Assembly: GCF_019793435.1 (NCBI RefSeq)
Contig: NZ_JAILYH010000011.1
Location: 1-64,000 of the forward strand
Source of the DNA: Rhizobium redzepovicii
GTDB lineage: Bacteria > Pseudomonadota > Alphaproteobacteria > Rhizobiales > Rhizobiaceae
Length of the DNA stretch: 64,000 nt
Direction: 5' to 3'
The notes beneath the pieces were generated by a model. It saw only the letters and a list, made by a program, of their open reading frames with translations, was not told the origin of the DNA and searched no databases. The position numbers were made by a program, and so were the translations under genes. Every line of letters starts with the position of its first letter. Position 1 is the first letter of the stretch. This document shows positions 1-9,144 of this stretch, one piece after another.

Positions 1-24
1 AACCCGCGCCCGCAGGCCCCTGCG

Positions 25-333
25 CTAAATGAAAAGCTCCGGGCCTACGCGCGCTGACCCTATGCAACCAGAGGCAGGGGTCACTTTTGGGAGCCGATAA
101 GGGGTCCCGTTACCAAGCCGATTGACAGTCGAAAGGCGGTTCGCCCGCAATCCATAGCGCTCGGCGACCTCATTCACCATCGCGCCAGGTCTCAAGCTTT
201 CCGAAACGATCTGCGCCTTGACCTCGTCCGGCCAATGCCGGTGAACCTCACGTCCAGACTTCCTGGTTGTGAGAAACTCCAATGAACTCTCCATGGAGAA
301 ACTCCCTTTGCTGGTCCATGGGATGGCGATCAC
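25..333 (-). pseudogene. IS66-family TnpA (OrfA) remnant
   Basis: The N-terminal half reads like the small DNA-binding accessory protein of IS66 elements: residues around HRHWPDEVKAQIVSESLRPG and VNEVAERYGLRANRLST match its helix-turn-helix. After LST, where a Trp is normal, the reading departs from the family, which suggests a frameshift or truncation. No tnpB or tnpC of IS66 is seen next to it, so the element is dead. A second, more decayed copy of the same domain lies at 3807-4016 in the same orientation. Family call is firm; exact ends are not. Confidence 0.65.
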
Positions 334-463
334 AGATTAGGGCCAAGAGGACAACGTGGGAGTGGAACATCGGTTACGATACTGACGGCGTTCTCGTGCA
401 CCAACGTTGATCTTCGCCCGCGATCTGCTGCGTCTGGCGATATCGCCGACAGCCACCGTCGCT

Positions 464-2758
464 CTAGTTCACGACATGCACAAGATTTGCTCGGATCGCT
501 GGCTCGATCAGCTTACTCGGCCCTCGCGCTTTTTCACCAATGAATTCCAGGCGGTATTTCGCCCTGGATATGGCAACGTAAAGCCGGTTGTGAGAAGAGT
601 ATGACAAGAAGTTTTTGCTGCTCTCTGACGTTTGATCGCCTGCGGGTGGAACTCGGCCATGATCTAGACCGGCGACGACCACAGCCAAAAACTCCAGCCC
701 TCCGACATAATCGGCATGCCCCAGAACCAACTGGCCGGACTTCTTTGCCGCTTCAATTGCTTTGATATCGCCGCGCTTCTTAAGCAGCAATACGGGCTTG
801 TTCTTGTCCAAAGCATACTTCTCAAGTCGAGTAAGCAATTCCCCATCAAGAGAAACAATTAAGATGTCACTTTTCCTACAACCAAGTGACCGCTGTAATT
901 CGTCCGCCCTCTCAAATGCACTTTCGATCAAGGCATCTTCATTGGCGGCGTTAAAGTATTGTGGCTCCTGCGAATGCTTCTCGTCAACCTCTGTGAAAGC
1001 CGACGAGAACTTCTCCATCGGATTGTCAAAGTTCGTAAAAAGCGTCGCCCCGGAGGAAACCACGGAGAACGCGACACTTGCAATCTGCGGAGAGGAACGG
1101 AAGATAGTATTCAATCGATTTTGAAGAGCGTGATCAGTGTCGGAGATTGATTGCTCAATATCTTGCGAGTTCCAGCCCTGGTCACCAACGGCTTGCGCCC
1201 TATCCACCGAATAGACAATTGGGTAGGGCCCCTCCTGCTTTGTAAAGTAATGAAAAATATGAAGCTCATTCATGTTAAACAGGTGGGTCTCATCGATGAA
1301 TAGGGCGTCGAAGCCCTCTTTGGCCCGTCTACGACGCCAAATGGGCGTATCTAACTGTCCAATGGCGGTTAGCACCACGTCATCCGTATCGAACTGCCCG
1401 GACTCGCCCAAGCGGCGTTGATATTCCTTGAAGACGGTGAATACAAAGCCCTTGTCCGCATCTGAAGCTATGGGAAGACCGTATGCAAGGTAGGGAATTT
1501 TCTTGTATTTATCAAAATCCTCCGACGCGCGTCCTTTGAGAACAACGCTAATCTCGTGCTGAAGCATTTCAGCAACTTTCCAGCTGTCCTCCGAAGACAG
1601 GAATTCATTGAACCCCGAGGACAGAAAGCGCTTATGGGAGGCATAGTCGTTTTTCATCACCTTTTCAAAGGCTTCAGCGATATAAAGCAGCTGGAGCCCC
1701 TTCGACTCCATCGCGTCTCTGTCGATGAATTCCGAAGCGCTGATGTGCTGGCGAAGCTGCTCGGCGCAAAGCTCGCTCAGAGTGCAGACCTTCAAAAACC
1801 GTGATTCGATTGAATCGTTACGTTCAGCGAATTTCTGTGGATCGATAACCGATAAAAACTCCTTTACGGATTTTTTGGTCGCATCGCTATGGGAAATGAA
1901 AACCGCTCGGTATGGCTCATTGTTCTTTTCCCTCTCCCTCAGAGCGCTGACCGCTTTCAACATGAGGCACAGAGTCTTGCCGGTACCAGCCGCGCCTTCG
2001 ATGCGGTGAGGCCCTACGATTTTCGCTTCAATGAAGCTTTTTTGCTGCGATGTCAGCATAGGCAGCCATTCATCGAACCCTCTAAAGATCGAAGAATTTC
2101 CATCGCTGGCATTATCAAGAAACGAAACCTGGAGTTCTTTGACGCCGACTGCGGCTGCGGAATCGTCGGTCGCCTTACGGACGGTCTCCCTAAATCGCGG
2201 CAGTGCCTCGAAGGCCTTTCTAAAGTTTGTAAGTTCGGCGGTCTCTTTTGCCGCCTCCCCCGATTCATAGCCTGCCTTATAGACTAGCAGGAAGTTGCCA
2301 GCGACGCCGCGTTTCTCCAGCCGATTAGTCATCGGCTCTCGCTCAATTACGATGCGGAAGGGTGTGGGGCGATACTGAAAAGGGAATAAGACCGACTTCG
2401 AAGTACCGGAGATCATTTTCTCCGAATGCGTCAGGCTCAGACCGTTCCAAATCTTCTTGATGAACCTCAAGAGTTTTTGAGTGGCAAAAAGCGCCTCCGA
2501 CTCGTTTAAGCTGTCAAAGACCCTCGCCTGCTCGATGTCGATAACTACGAACTTGGAGTCCTTTGACACTTTCGGGCTGAATAAGGCAATTCCATCAGCG
2601 TCTGTGATCATCGAAAGTGTAGCCGATAACGTCGCCGACCGGACTTGGCCGCGCAGAATTGCGGCAAATGTCTTTCCTTGCTCAAACTCGGTAGACTGCA
2701 ACGTCCTACTGGAAACAATTTCGTCGACTGCAGCATCGTCAATGATCAAAAACTTCAT
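464..2758 (-). CDS. UvrD-like superfamily 1 DNA helicase
   Basis: 764-residue protein with an SF1 helicase core in its C-terminal two thirds. The Walker A motif GAAGTGKT is near residue 253, the Walker B/DExx-type motif FIDETHLF near 488, and a motif VI-like YVAISRAK near 738. The first ~230 residues do not resemble the helicase core and may be a specificity or nuclease-like domain that I do not recognise. The start overlaps the stop of the 278-residue gene upstream (ATGA-type overlap), so the two are translationally coupled. Two-gene operons of a UvrD-like helicase and a partner are common in anti-phage loci (for example Gabija), but the partner here is not GajA-like. A defence role is inference from domain type and from the mobile neighbourhood. 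Confidence 0.8.
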   Translation of the reverse strand: MKFLIIDDAAVDEIVSSRTLQSTEFEQGKTFAAILRGQVRSATLSATLSMITDADGIALFSPKVSKDSKFVVIDIEQARVFDSLNESEALFATQKLLRFIKKIWNGLSLTHSEKMISGTSKSVLFPFQYRPTPFRIVIEREPMTNRLEKRGVAGNFLLVYKAGYESGEAAKETAELTNFRKAFEALPRFRETVRKATDDSAAAVGVKELQVSFLDNASDGNSSIFRGFDEWLPMLTSQQKSFIEAKIVGPHRIEGAAGTGKTLCLMLKAVSALREREKNNEPYRAVFISHSDATKKSVKEFLSVIDPQKFAERNDSIESRFLKVCTLSELCAEQLRQHISASEFIDRDAMESKGLQLLYIAEAFEKVMKNDYASHKRFLSSGFNEFLSSEDSWKVAEMLQHEISVVLKGRASEDFDKYKKIPYLAYGLPIASDADKGFVFTVFKEYQRRLGESGQFDTDDVVLTAIGQLDTPIWRRRRAKEGFDALFIDETHLFNMNELHIFHYFTKQEGPYPIVYSVDRAQAVGDQGWNSQDIEQSISDTDHALQNRLNTIFRSSPQIASVAFSVVSSGATLFTNFDNPMEKFSSAFTEVDEKHSQEPQYFNAANEDALIESAFERADELQRSLGCRKSDILIVSLDGELLTRLEKYALDKNKPVLLLKKRGDIKAIEAAKKSGQLVLGHADYVGGLEFLAVVVAGLDHGRVPPAGDQTSESSKNFLSYSSHNRLYVAISRAKYRLEFIGEKARGPSKLIEPAIRANLVHVVN

Positions 2759-3591
2759 TTTGTAACCCCTGCACGGTTTGGAATTCGCTGGCGTAGAACG
2801 CTCACCAGCTCGGGATCAGGATCGTCTAGACCAATGCGTCCAAACATCAGGGAGAAGCTCTGCAAGAGGTGTTCGATTTCGGGCGACGGAATTTGGCTGA
2901 TCGGCATGGCGAAGTCGTCGCGGGAGAAGCTGAGACAATTAGTGGTGGATAGTGCTGCGTCCTTCTCAAACCGGCTTTGCTCAAGCCCCTCTGCAATTAG
3001 CATTGCAAGATTTCGCGGGACGAATGTCGCTTCTCGAAGCAGCGCTACGTAACCGTCCCTCGCCTCGCCAGGATACACACTAGGTAGAAAATAGTACCCT
3101 CCGACCTTATGCTTGATAAGTTCATCAATCACGCCGGATTTCAGACTTTCAAATCGAGCGAAGAAACCAGCGTGGTCCATCGAAAAACCGGACGACGCAA
3201 GGTCGTAGTCGCCAATCAAATCTTCAAATTTTTCTCGCTCTTTCTTTTTTAAATCCGCGAATGTGGTTGATAGCAATTCGCGCAACGTCTGCGAAATCAA
3301 CACACTCTCTGCGACTGACTGCGCCTTCAGAAAGTTCCTGATCTTACCCAAAGCCTCCTTCTCAGCGCGATCCCTGATGATGTCCAAGCCATCAACCATC
3401 AGCCAATCATCCAGGGTCACAACTGGAATATAGTTCAAAACTGGGAACTTTGCCTGATCGATATCACAACGAGCCGTTATAACGAGACCATAAACGTGTT
3501 GGTTACGGTACCGCTCGGCCCTCGCGCAGGTGAAGATGGTGCCTTGGTCGAGCTTGCCAATGCGTGCGTCAGTAAGTTTCATCGGGTTCAA
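2755..3591 (-). CDS. Unknown protein coupled to SF1 helicase
   Basis: 278 residues, first gene of a two-gene operon with the helicase. The N-terminal third is beta-rich and contains GLVITARCDIDQAKFPVLNY, a hydrophobic strand ending in a Cys-Asp pair. The middle is a charged helical stretch (KKKEREKFEDLIGDYD) and the C-terminus is helical. I recognise no enzyme motif and no membrane segment. The ATG at 3591 follows AAGGAAGG-like purine-rich sequence only weakly. The product probably works with the helicase, given the 4-base overlap. Function unknown. Confidence 0.7.
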   Translation of the reverse strand: MNPMKLTDARIGKLDQGTIFTCARAERYRNQHVYGLVITARCDIDQAKFPVLNYIPVVTLDDWLMVDGLDIIRDRAEKEALGKIRNFLKAQSVAESVLISQTLRELLSTTFADLKKKEREKFEDLIGDYDLASSGFSMDHAGFFARFESLKSGVIDELIKHKVGGYYFLPSVYPGEARDGYVALLREATFVPRNLAMLIAEGLEQSRFEKDAALSTTNCLSFSRDDFAMPISQIPSPEIEHLLQSFSLMFGRIGLDDPDPELVSVLRQRIPNRAGVTK

Positions 3592-3664
3592 TAAGGAAGG
3601 ATGCGAAATTTCTTACGCATGTTGTGGATCATAAGTTGAAAAAGGACTAGCGCTTTCCGCGAAA

Positions 3665-3787
3665 TCAATCAATCACCGGCTTTACTGCACGCAGCTTGCC
3701 CTCCAGATAGCCGATGCAACTTTCCACATCGCTTGCGTTTGTCATCCACTCTGGGTAGGACCAGCAACCGCTCGCAGTCAACTTCAC
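3665..3787 (-). CDS. Possible 40-residue ORF or gene fragment
   Basis: A short reading frame from a GTG at 3787 encodes about 40 residues ending in YLEGKLRAVKPVID. Its composition looks coding rather than random, but no ribosome binding site is convincing. It lies between the helicase operon and the second IS66 remnant, so it may be the tail of a gene cut by an insertion. Low confidence. Confidence 0.22.
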   Translation of the reverse strand: MKLTASGCWSYPEWMTNASDVESCIGYLEGKLRAVKPVID

Positions 3788-3806
3788 ATGATCAGATTGG
3801 CGTCGC

Positions 3807-4016
3807 CTAATGGCGCATCCCGGCAGCTATTACTGTTCGCCACGACCCCCAGCCATAGCAGGCCGCCATCTCATTCACCGTCACGCCCGGCCGCAGGCAC
3901 TCCGAAGCGATCCTGACCCCAATGTCATCAAGGTATGGCCGATGTCCATCTCGCTCCGACGGCCACGGTCTCCCGTTCGTCGGCCCATAAACTATTTGCC
4001 GTCGTCGGGGTTCCAA
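3807..4016 (-). pseudogene. Second IS66 TnpA remnant, more decayed
   Basis: The stretch VRIASECLRPGVTVNEMAACYG aligns by eye with IVSESLRPGAMVNEVAERYG of the remnant at 25-333, so both descend from the same IS66 accessory-protein domain. Upstream residues are scrambled and the downstream half of the helix-turn-helix is lost. Both remnants point the same way and enclose the helicase operon, which suggests the operon arrived by, or was trapped between, IS66 insertions. Confidence 0.5.
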
Positions 4017-4124
4017 AACCGTTGCCTATAAGAGGTCGAGGCGATAGCAATTATCTGATGTTATGGGGATGTGCATGCCAATCCACTATCCATCATGACG
4101 TGAATTGCTTGATGGAGCCAACCC

Positions 4125-5399
4125 TTGAGAATCGATATACCTACGCCCACTTTCCCTGAAGACGACAGACCGCGAGCCCTTTACGCCCGTCTGTCCCGCA
4201 TCGACTTTTTGAGCGCATCTCCATACCGACGAGCCTCCATAGAATTTGATGGTGTAGATGCCGATCAAGTCGATGATTCCAGGAACCCGGAAGGTGAGCT
4301 TTTCGACGAGAAGGAGTTCAAGTCTTTCGCGTTGACCCGTATCGTCACGACGCCGCGTCGGTTTGAAGAGGTCATGGGGGCTCCACCGGTTGTAGGATCA
4401 TGGTTTCGCCTGAAGATTGAGCCGAGCGGAGATGGATTGATGACTTGGCAAGCGCAACTGGGACCTCTTGGATATTACGCCCAAACGCGCGTCGTCACCG
4501 TTGGCGGCAGCCCTCTTGTTGACCCGTTGTCGCCGCCTTCAGGCCCCTCACCCAAATCACTGGGCGCAGCCTCTGCGAAAGAACCGCTGCCGACGAGCAT
4601 TGCGGAGCTTTCGAACCGCTTCACGGTAGGCAGGAAATGGAGCGATATCGAGCCAATCTTCAAGTCAATCGCTGCTCCTACGGAGATCGTAGTTCGCGAC
4701 GTCGGACAAGCCAGTTTCGTGTCATTTGTCGACAAGGAGGGCCGATCCTACCTCCATTTCGATACTGGCCTTCCTGTCTCATGGAACGGATATACAGCTC
4801 CCAAGAAGCTTGACGTTGACCTTGCGAAAGACCAGATCGTGATACTGTCTCACTGGGACTGGGACCATTTGCACGCCCCCTGCACCATCAAAAGTCTCTA
4901 CGATGCCAAATGGATAGTCCCCAGTCAGCGACTTGGTCCTGGCGCAGCCCGAATAGCGATTGCTATTGCGAAACGCGGAAACCTATTCGTGTGGCCAAGC
5001 GGTGCCTGCTTTACAAGTCCCGATCTGTCGATTGTTGAATGTAGCGGGAAGTCTGGAAACGCCAATAATACCGGGCTCGCGTTGAGAGTGAAATTGTCTG
5101 CAGGACGAGAGGCACTGCTGACAGGCGATGCTGACTATTCAAATCTTCCGGCCCCTGTGAGAGCACCCGTCGACTATTTGCTCGTCAGCCATCACGGAGC
5201 AGCAATGTCCTCTGGCAGCATCCCAATAGCGCGGGCCGGTAACGTAGGTTTCGCGGCGGTGTCGTTTGGAGCAGGCAATACTTATCGCCATCCAAACCCA
5301 ACAACCGAAACGGCCCACTTCAAATCTGGATGGGGTGATTGGCGTCCGACGGCGCGAAGCCCTGGGATTGGGCCTCGCGGGGATCGCAAATTTGTTTAG
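4125..5399 (+). CDS. Metallo-beta-lactamase-fold hydrolase, ComEC-like
   Basis: 424 residues. The first ~180 residues are an unrecognised N-terminal domain. From about residue 190 an MBL fold follows: the metal motif is LSHWDWDHLHA at ~240, then LLTGDADY at ~330 and VSHHGA at ~354, with a final YRHPNP. This set of motifs is typical of ComEC-like and stand-alone MBL proteins that act on nucleic acids or nucleotides. No signal peptide or membrane segment is seen, so it is probably cytoplasmic. The start used is a TTG at 4125; an internal start is possible. Its place in a defence-like island suggests an effector or a nuclease, which is inference. Confidence 0.7.
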   Translation: MRIDIPTPTFPEDDRPRALYARLSRIDFLSASPYRRASIEFDGVDADQVDDSRNPEGELFDEKEFKSFALTRIVTTPRRFEEVMGAPPVVGSWFRLKIEPSGDGLMTWQAQLGPLGYYAQTRVVTVGGSPLVDPLSPPSGPSPKSLGAASAKEPLPTSIAELSNRFTVGRKWSDIEPIFKSIAAPTEIVVRDVGQASFVSFVDKEGRSYLHFDTGLPVSWNGYTAPKKLDVDLAKDQIVILSHWDWDHLHAPCTIKSLYDAKWIVPSQRLGPGAARIAIAIAKRGNLFVWPSGACFTSPDLSIVECSGKSGNANNTGLALRVKLSAGREALLTGDADYSNLPAPVRAPVDYLLVSHHGAAMSSGSIPIARAGNVGFAAVSFGAGNTYRHPNPTTETAHFKSGWGDWRPTARSPGIGPRGDRKFV

Positions 5400-5547
5400 A
5401 TTTAACCCACTTGGACTGCCGCCAGATGTACAAAGCTGTCCGCTATCGCCGTTCTCAAGTTGCACGAAGGGCGGTATCCGCCGACTTCGGTTGCAACCCT
5501 TATTGTTTTCGAGCAGATTGCCGCTCGCTATACGGGGGGAACTTTTT

Positions 5548-6201
5548 ATGAGGACTATCGCTTGTTTCGCACTCTTTATGAGTGCCGCGTTTTCAGCGCA
5601 TGGCGAAGACCAATATCGATGCAAGAATTTCGTGGCCGACTTCATGTCGATCTCCTCAACTGACAAAATGAAATCGAGCAGTAATGTAAACCTCGCCCAG
5701 GCGGCCGGTTTCCTGATGGGTTCCTACTTCGCAAAGACCGGCGCTGATTTCGAAAGCGCCAACACTTCGGGTCTTGGCGAGTTTGAAAAGAAGGTGGTCG
5801 GAGAATGCTCGGCGCATCCAAACGACGGCGTGTCTGCGACCGTGTTGCGCTTGGCAGCTTCATTGAAAACCGTGGATGCTGTCGCGGCGAAACCCGCTGA
5901 TGTAAAGCCTGGCGGATACGAGGCTATGTCACTCACGGACGTCAAGCTCGATGCGAAACAGATGCAAGGCAAGAAGGTGGAAGTTTCCGGCGTCCTTATC
6001 ACGATGGGCGACATGGCAATGCTTGGGGACAGTGCGTTCAGCACCAATAGGCTCTTCGTCGACAACAAAAAGCTGTCGCGGAAAGAGCGGAAATACATCC
6101 TGGAAAACTGCGATGGCGGCTGCTCTATCACCGTGAGGGGCAAGATCGGCAGCGTAATGCTCAACGATGGCATCATCGCTGACGCCATTGCGACCCAATA
6201 A
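5548..6201 (+). CDS. Secreted protein, HdeA-like plus OB-like domain
   Basis: 217 residues. The ATG at 5548 is preceded by a clear GGGGGGA ribosome binding site. It opens a typical signal peptide (basic start, hydrophobic core, AHGE end) cleaved near residue 20. Residues ~24-105 have the pattern C...F...AQAAGFLMGSYFAK...F...V...C...P seen in small HdeA-like periplasmic proteins. Residues ~125-217 (VEVSGVLITMGDMAML, SITVRGKIGSV) look like a small beta-barrel of the OB type. A longer upstream frame exists but lacks the signal peptide at its start. Function unknown; periplasmic location is well supported. Confidence 0.65.
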   Translation: MRTIACFALFMSAAFSAHGEDQYRCKNFVADFMSISSTDKMKSSSNVNLAQAAGFLMGSYFAKTGADFESANTSGLGEFEKKVVGECSAHPNDGVSATVLRLAASLKTVDAVAAKPADVKPGGYEAMSLTDVKLDAKQMQGKKVEVSGVLITMGDMAMLGDSAFSTNRLFVDNKKLSRKERKYILENCDGGCSITVRGKIGSVMLNDGIIADAIATQ

Positions 6202-6235
6202 CGGGCTGGCATCGGTTTAGATTCCTGTACACCCG

Positions 6236-6874
6236 GTGGTGGATCAGATGCGGCTTTCGGTCTTTGACTTCAGCAAAAAAAGAGATCGCGGTGCGATCAG
6301 CAGACATCTCTTTCCGACACACGTTACCGTCTACAGTGACGGCTACACAACTGTATCTCGTGCGGCTTGCGATCCTGCCTTCCAGACTGAGTTCAGAGAC
6401 ATCGCGCTTGAGCTGGAAAACACGCACTTGCGCCCTTTCTCGGTAACCTGCCGTCGCTGCCTCAAAACGGAAACTTATCGCGAGGCCGTGGCGGCCTACG
6501 AGACAAATAGGCTTCCGGCCTATGTGGTGAACCAAGTTTCTCGGATGAGGCATGAAGTCTACCGGCAGCAGGGAGTCTATGACGTTGAAGAGAATAATTC
6601 GATCCGGCAATGGCTTGGATTTGAGCCAGTCTTCCCGACGAGAACGTATCTAGACGCTCTCATGGAGGAGGAAGAACGCATACACGAGGATTATCGACAA
6701 GACAGGGAAAGATCAAAAGAGCTGGATAGGCAGCTGGCAGAAATCGGCATTGAAGGTGAAGTTCAAATTTTCCGCCGCCAAGACCTGCTGACGGGTAAGA
6801 ACGAAGAGGAAATCGTCGTCGATGCGGATGACGTGCCGCTACTCCCTACCACTCCGGAGAGAAATGAGGCCTGA
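6236..6874 (+). CDS. Hypothetical protein, first of HNH pair
   Basis: 212 residues from tandem GTG codons at 6236. It has a CRRC pair near residue 75 and a strongly charged helical C-terminus (EEEERIHEDYRQDRERSKEL), probably coiled coil. No family recognised. It lies 49 bases before the HNH-like gene on the same strand and may be expressed with it. Confidence 0.5.
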   Translation: MVDQMRLSVFDFSKKRDRGAISRHLFPTHVTVYSDGYTTVSRAACDPAFQTEFRDIALELENTHLRPFSVTCRRCLKTETYREAVAAYETNRLPAYVVNQVSRMRHEVYRQQGVYDVEENNSIRQWLGFEPVFPTRTYLDALMEEEERIHEDYRQDRERSKELDRQLAEIGIEGEVQIFRRQDLLTGKNEEEIVVDADDVPLLPTTPERNEA

Positions 6875-6923
6875 TCGGTGCTTGGCATGATGGCGCATCT
6901 TCAGAAGCAGAACCTGCGATTCT

Positions 6924-7724
6924 ATGTCTTTGAACGGAGATTTATCGTTGCGGAATGCGTTTAGAGTCAGAATTCATGGCGACCAGTGCGTTTACTGTGG
7001 TGAGCGTGCAGACTCTGAGGAGCATTTCCCTCCAGCGAGTTATGGAAACCTTGGGTTTCTTCTTCCGGCTTGCCGAGAATGCAACAGCTTCGCGGGAACC
7101 GCTCACCCTGTAAATTTTCTCAAACGTATCGCCTACGTGAAGGAGCAAATCAAATCGCACGCGCCTCGCTTCACATTTACGAGCGACGTGACCCTGCAGG
7201 ACATCCTCGCGCGTCCTGAGAGTGTCTGGCTTACCGAAATGCGATTCGAGAAGCGTAAAGCAATTTATCGAAACCGGTTCAATTGGGATGCGATGGCTTA
7301 TATCGCCACGATCCAGGCCCGCAGATACAAGTTCGTCGCCGACTTCTCGCAGGAGATCGAGGAAGATTTTGAGGAGACCGACGGCCCAGACACTTCGGTT
7401 GTTCTGCCACAGGAAGATGAAACTTCAGGCAATCTGGCGTCGCAAGCTGCGCGTCAGTCAATGACGGACGCTCACCGAGAAGAGCTTTTGCAATCGCTCC
7501 TCGAAAACTTGCCAAAGCTCCCGGCCAAGGACAAAGAAGAACATATGCTCGATGAGGATTTAGAGTTCATGGCCAGTGAGTCTTATTTCGGCAGACATCT
7601 CACGCAAAAACAATTTGAAATCCTGTTGGTCTGCGCAAGGAGGGTCGCGAATTTTATCGAGCCGGACGAAATTCGACACTTTAACGATGCGGAGCTAATC
7701 GAATTTATCAAGGATGTCCGGTGA
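6924..7724 (+). CDS. HNH-like zinc-finger protein
   Basis: 266 residues. Near the N-terminus CVYCGERADSEEHFPP and PACRECNSFAG give the CxxC...EH...CxxCN arrangement of HNH endonuclease-type treble-clef fingers, with the EH pair as likely catalytic/metal residues. The rest is helical and acidic with no recognised domain. Such proteins occur in phages, restriction systems and mobile islands. A nuclease role is likely from the finger but not shown; DNA targeting cannot be read from sequence. It follows a 212-residue ORF on the same strand. Confidence 0.6.
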   Translation: MSLNGDLSLRNAFRVRIHGDQCVYCGERADSEEHFPPASYGNLGFLLPACRECNSFAGTAHPVNFLKRIAYVKEQIKSHAPRFTFTSDVTLQDILARPESVWLTEMRFEKRKAIYRNRFNWDAMAYIATIQARRYKFVADFSQEIEEDFEETDGPDTSVVLPQEDETSGNLASQAARQSMTDAHREELLQSLLENLPKLPAKDKEEHMLDEDLEFMASESYFGRHLTQKQFEILLVCARRVANFIEPDEIRHFNDAELIEFIKDVR

Positions 7725-7808
7725 CGAGTGCGAAACGAGGGTAAACCTTCACAGGAAGTGCCGCACTCTGCTATCGCAGAAATCTAATATCGACAATGGA
7801 CGCCAGAT

Positions 7809-7952
7809 TTGAAGCTGCGGCACGCTGCTTATAAAGGGCTGCGAGACCGCCAGGACAACGCGGACGTTTTCCGGCTGGACGATATCAAAGAGTTGCCCGA
7901 TTGCGATCAGCGCCAGCGATACAGGAAAGCTAAACCGGGCAGTTGCCCTTGA
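7809..7952 (+). pseudogene. 3' fragment resembling ATP-dependent DNA ligase end
   Basis: A 47-codon open stretch encodes LKLRHAAYKGLRDRQDNADV, which resembles the C-terminus of rhizobial ATP-dependent (LigD/LigC-like) DNA ligases, where RHASYKGLRE is typical. There is no upstream ligase core, so this is a remnant if the match is right. It was recognised by eye only. Confidence 0.35.
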
Positions 7953-7986
7953 CAGCAGCTAGCGGCTGCCCCGCTTGCAAAGCTGG

Positions 7987-8343
7987 TTAGGAACTGTCAG
8001 GCGGCGAGAAGAAGCAGTTCACGTCGTTTTCCGTTGGATGAAGGCAGATATGATATCGGCCATCTCCGGAGGGGATTTCGTCCCCATACGGGATGAAGAA
8101 CAGGTGTGGTTGTGTCGCGAGGTGGTGGTCGCCCGCATGCAGGAAGACGGAAAAGCCGCGAGGCCCTCGACTGATGTCCTGAGAGGGAATGGCCTCACAA
8201 TCTCCAAGCAAACCCTGAGCTTTGCAGCACGCCGGAGGATAGGTCCAGCCGCTCTTCGCTTCATGGGCGTCGGTTCGAACGATGGTGCAGACGGAGATCG
8301 CCCCAAGTGTGATCAGTGATATTGTTGATGTGGCGAGTGTCAT
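7987..8343 (-). CDS. Small secreted Cys-rich protein
   Basis: 118 residues with an N-terminal hydrophobic segment ending in DAHEAKSG, a likely signal peptide. The following WTYPPACCKAQGLLGDCEAI fits a group of small rhizobial exported proteins with a YPxxCC...DC pattern after an Ala-His-type cleavage site. The C-terminal half keeps paired Cys and His residues (HICLHPTENDVNCFF). Probably periplasmic with disulfides; function unknown. The opposite-strand frame across the same region has no such features. Confidence 0.6.
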   Translation of the reverse strand: MTLATSTISLITLGAISVCTIVRTDAHEAKSGWTYPPACCKAQGLLGDCEAIPSQDISRGPRGFSVFLHAGDHHLATQPHLFFIPYGDEIPSGDGRYHICLHPTENDVNCFFSPPDSS

Positions 8344-9144
8344 TGCATACCTCCTTAGAGGCAGCCCCTCGAAAAACGCCGGGAGGTTGCGATACCTCGT
8401 TCAGTTGTTTTTGCTACAAGAGGGTCAGGTAGGTCTCTTGCGCTACAAGGGCCCTCGCATGATGTGTATGGAAGCGGGTCGAACATCGGCGCTATCGCCG
8501 ACCGCGCGGATGGGACCTCCGTGCTCCGCCACGTGGCAAAATCCATCCTGCTGTGCTCATCGAGAGGCAACCCATCGGTGTGGGTAGGCGTCGAAACTCC
8601 CAGAACTCTCCGAGTAACAAGATACTCCCATAACCTACGTTTGCAAAACGAAGCTTTGAAGCCAGGTTCGATATTCAACATAGCTTGGTTTCAACCCGGT
8701 CTTCTAAGTCGGTAATTTCCCGTTGCTGCACGCCGACCGGCGAAATCACCACGGGATAATTCTGCAATACTGCTGTTAGCTGCTTGCGTCGATCTGCACA
8801 ATTTGGGCAATGTGGAATCACGCGATTTGCAGATATGGCGGCTTCCACCCCCGTCGCTTGGATAGGTCCAAACTATCCGTGAAAGAACCGCAACTGGCGA
8901 AGCGGAGAGAGAAGGAAACGGCATCCAAAGCCCTTCCTTCCCCTCTGCGGTCCTTATCCCCTTGTGAGAGGATGGGGTTATCTGTGCCGCTGTTCGCCCT
9001 TCCTGGCAATAGTTGACGGTCTAAAAGGTTGTGCAAATAGTCGAAAGTTCTGACGCCAGCACAACGTGAAACCCCCTTCTTCGATCTGTCGCTTGTCGAT
9101 CAACTCGAAATCGAGAATTATGATCCCAAACAGGGACAGGCGGC
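8344..9144. other. 800-base stretch without a supportable gene
   Basis: Several short frames occur on both strands, but none has a ribosome binding site with a recognisable product, a signal peptide or a family motif. I see no tRNA or clear repeat here. Confidence 0.5.

Noticed and set aside
8355..8681. 108-codon minus-strand frame as a gene
   Set aside because: No ribosome binding site, no motif, and no coding-like residue pattern.
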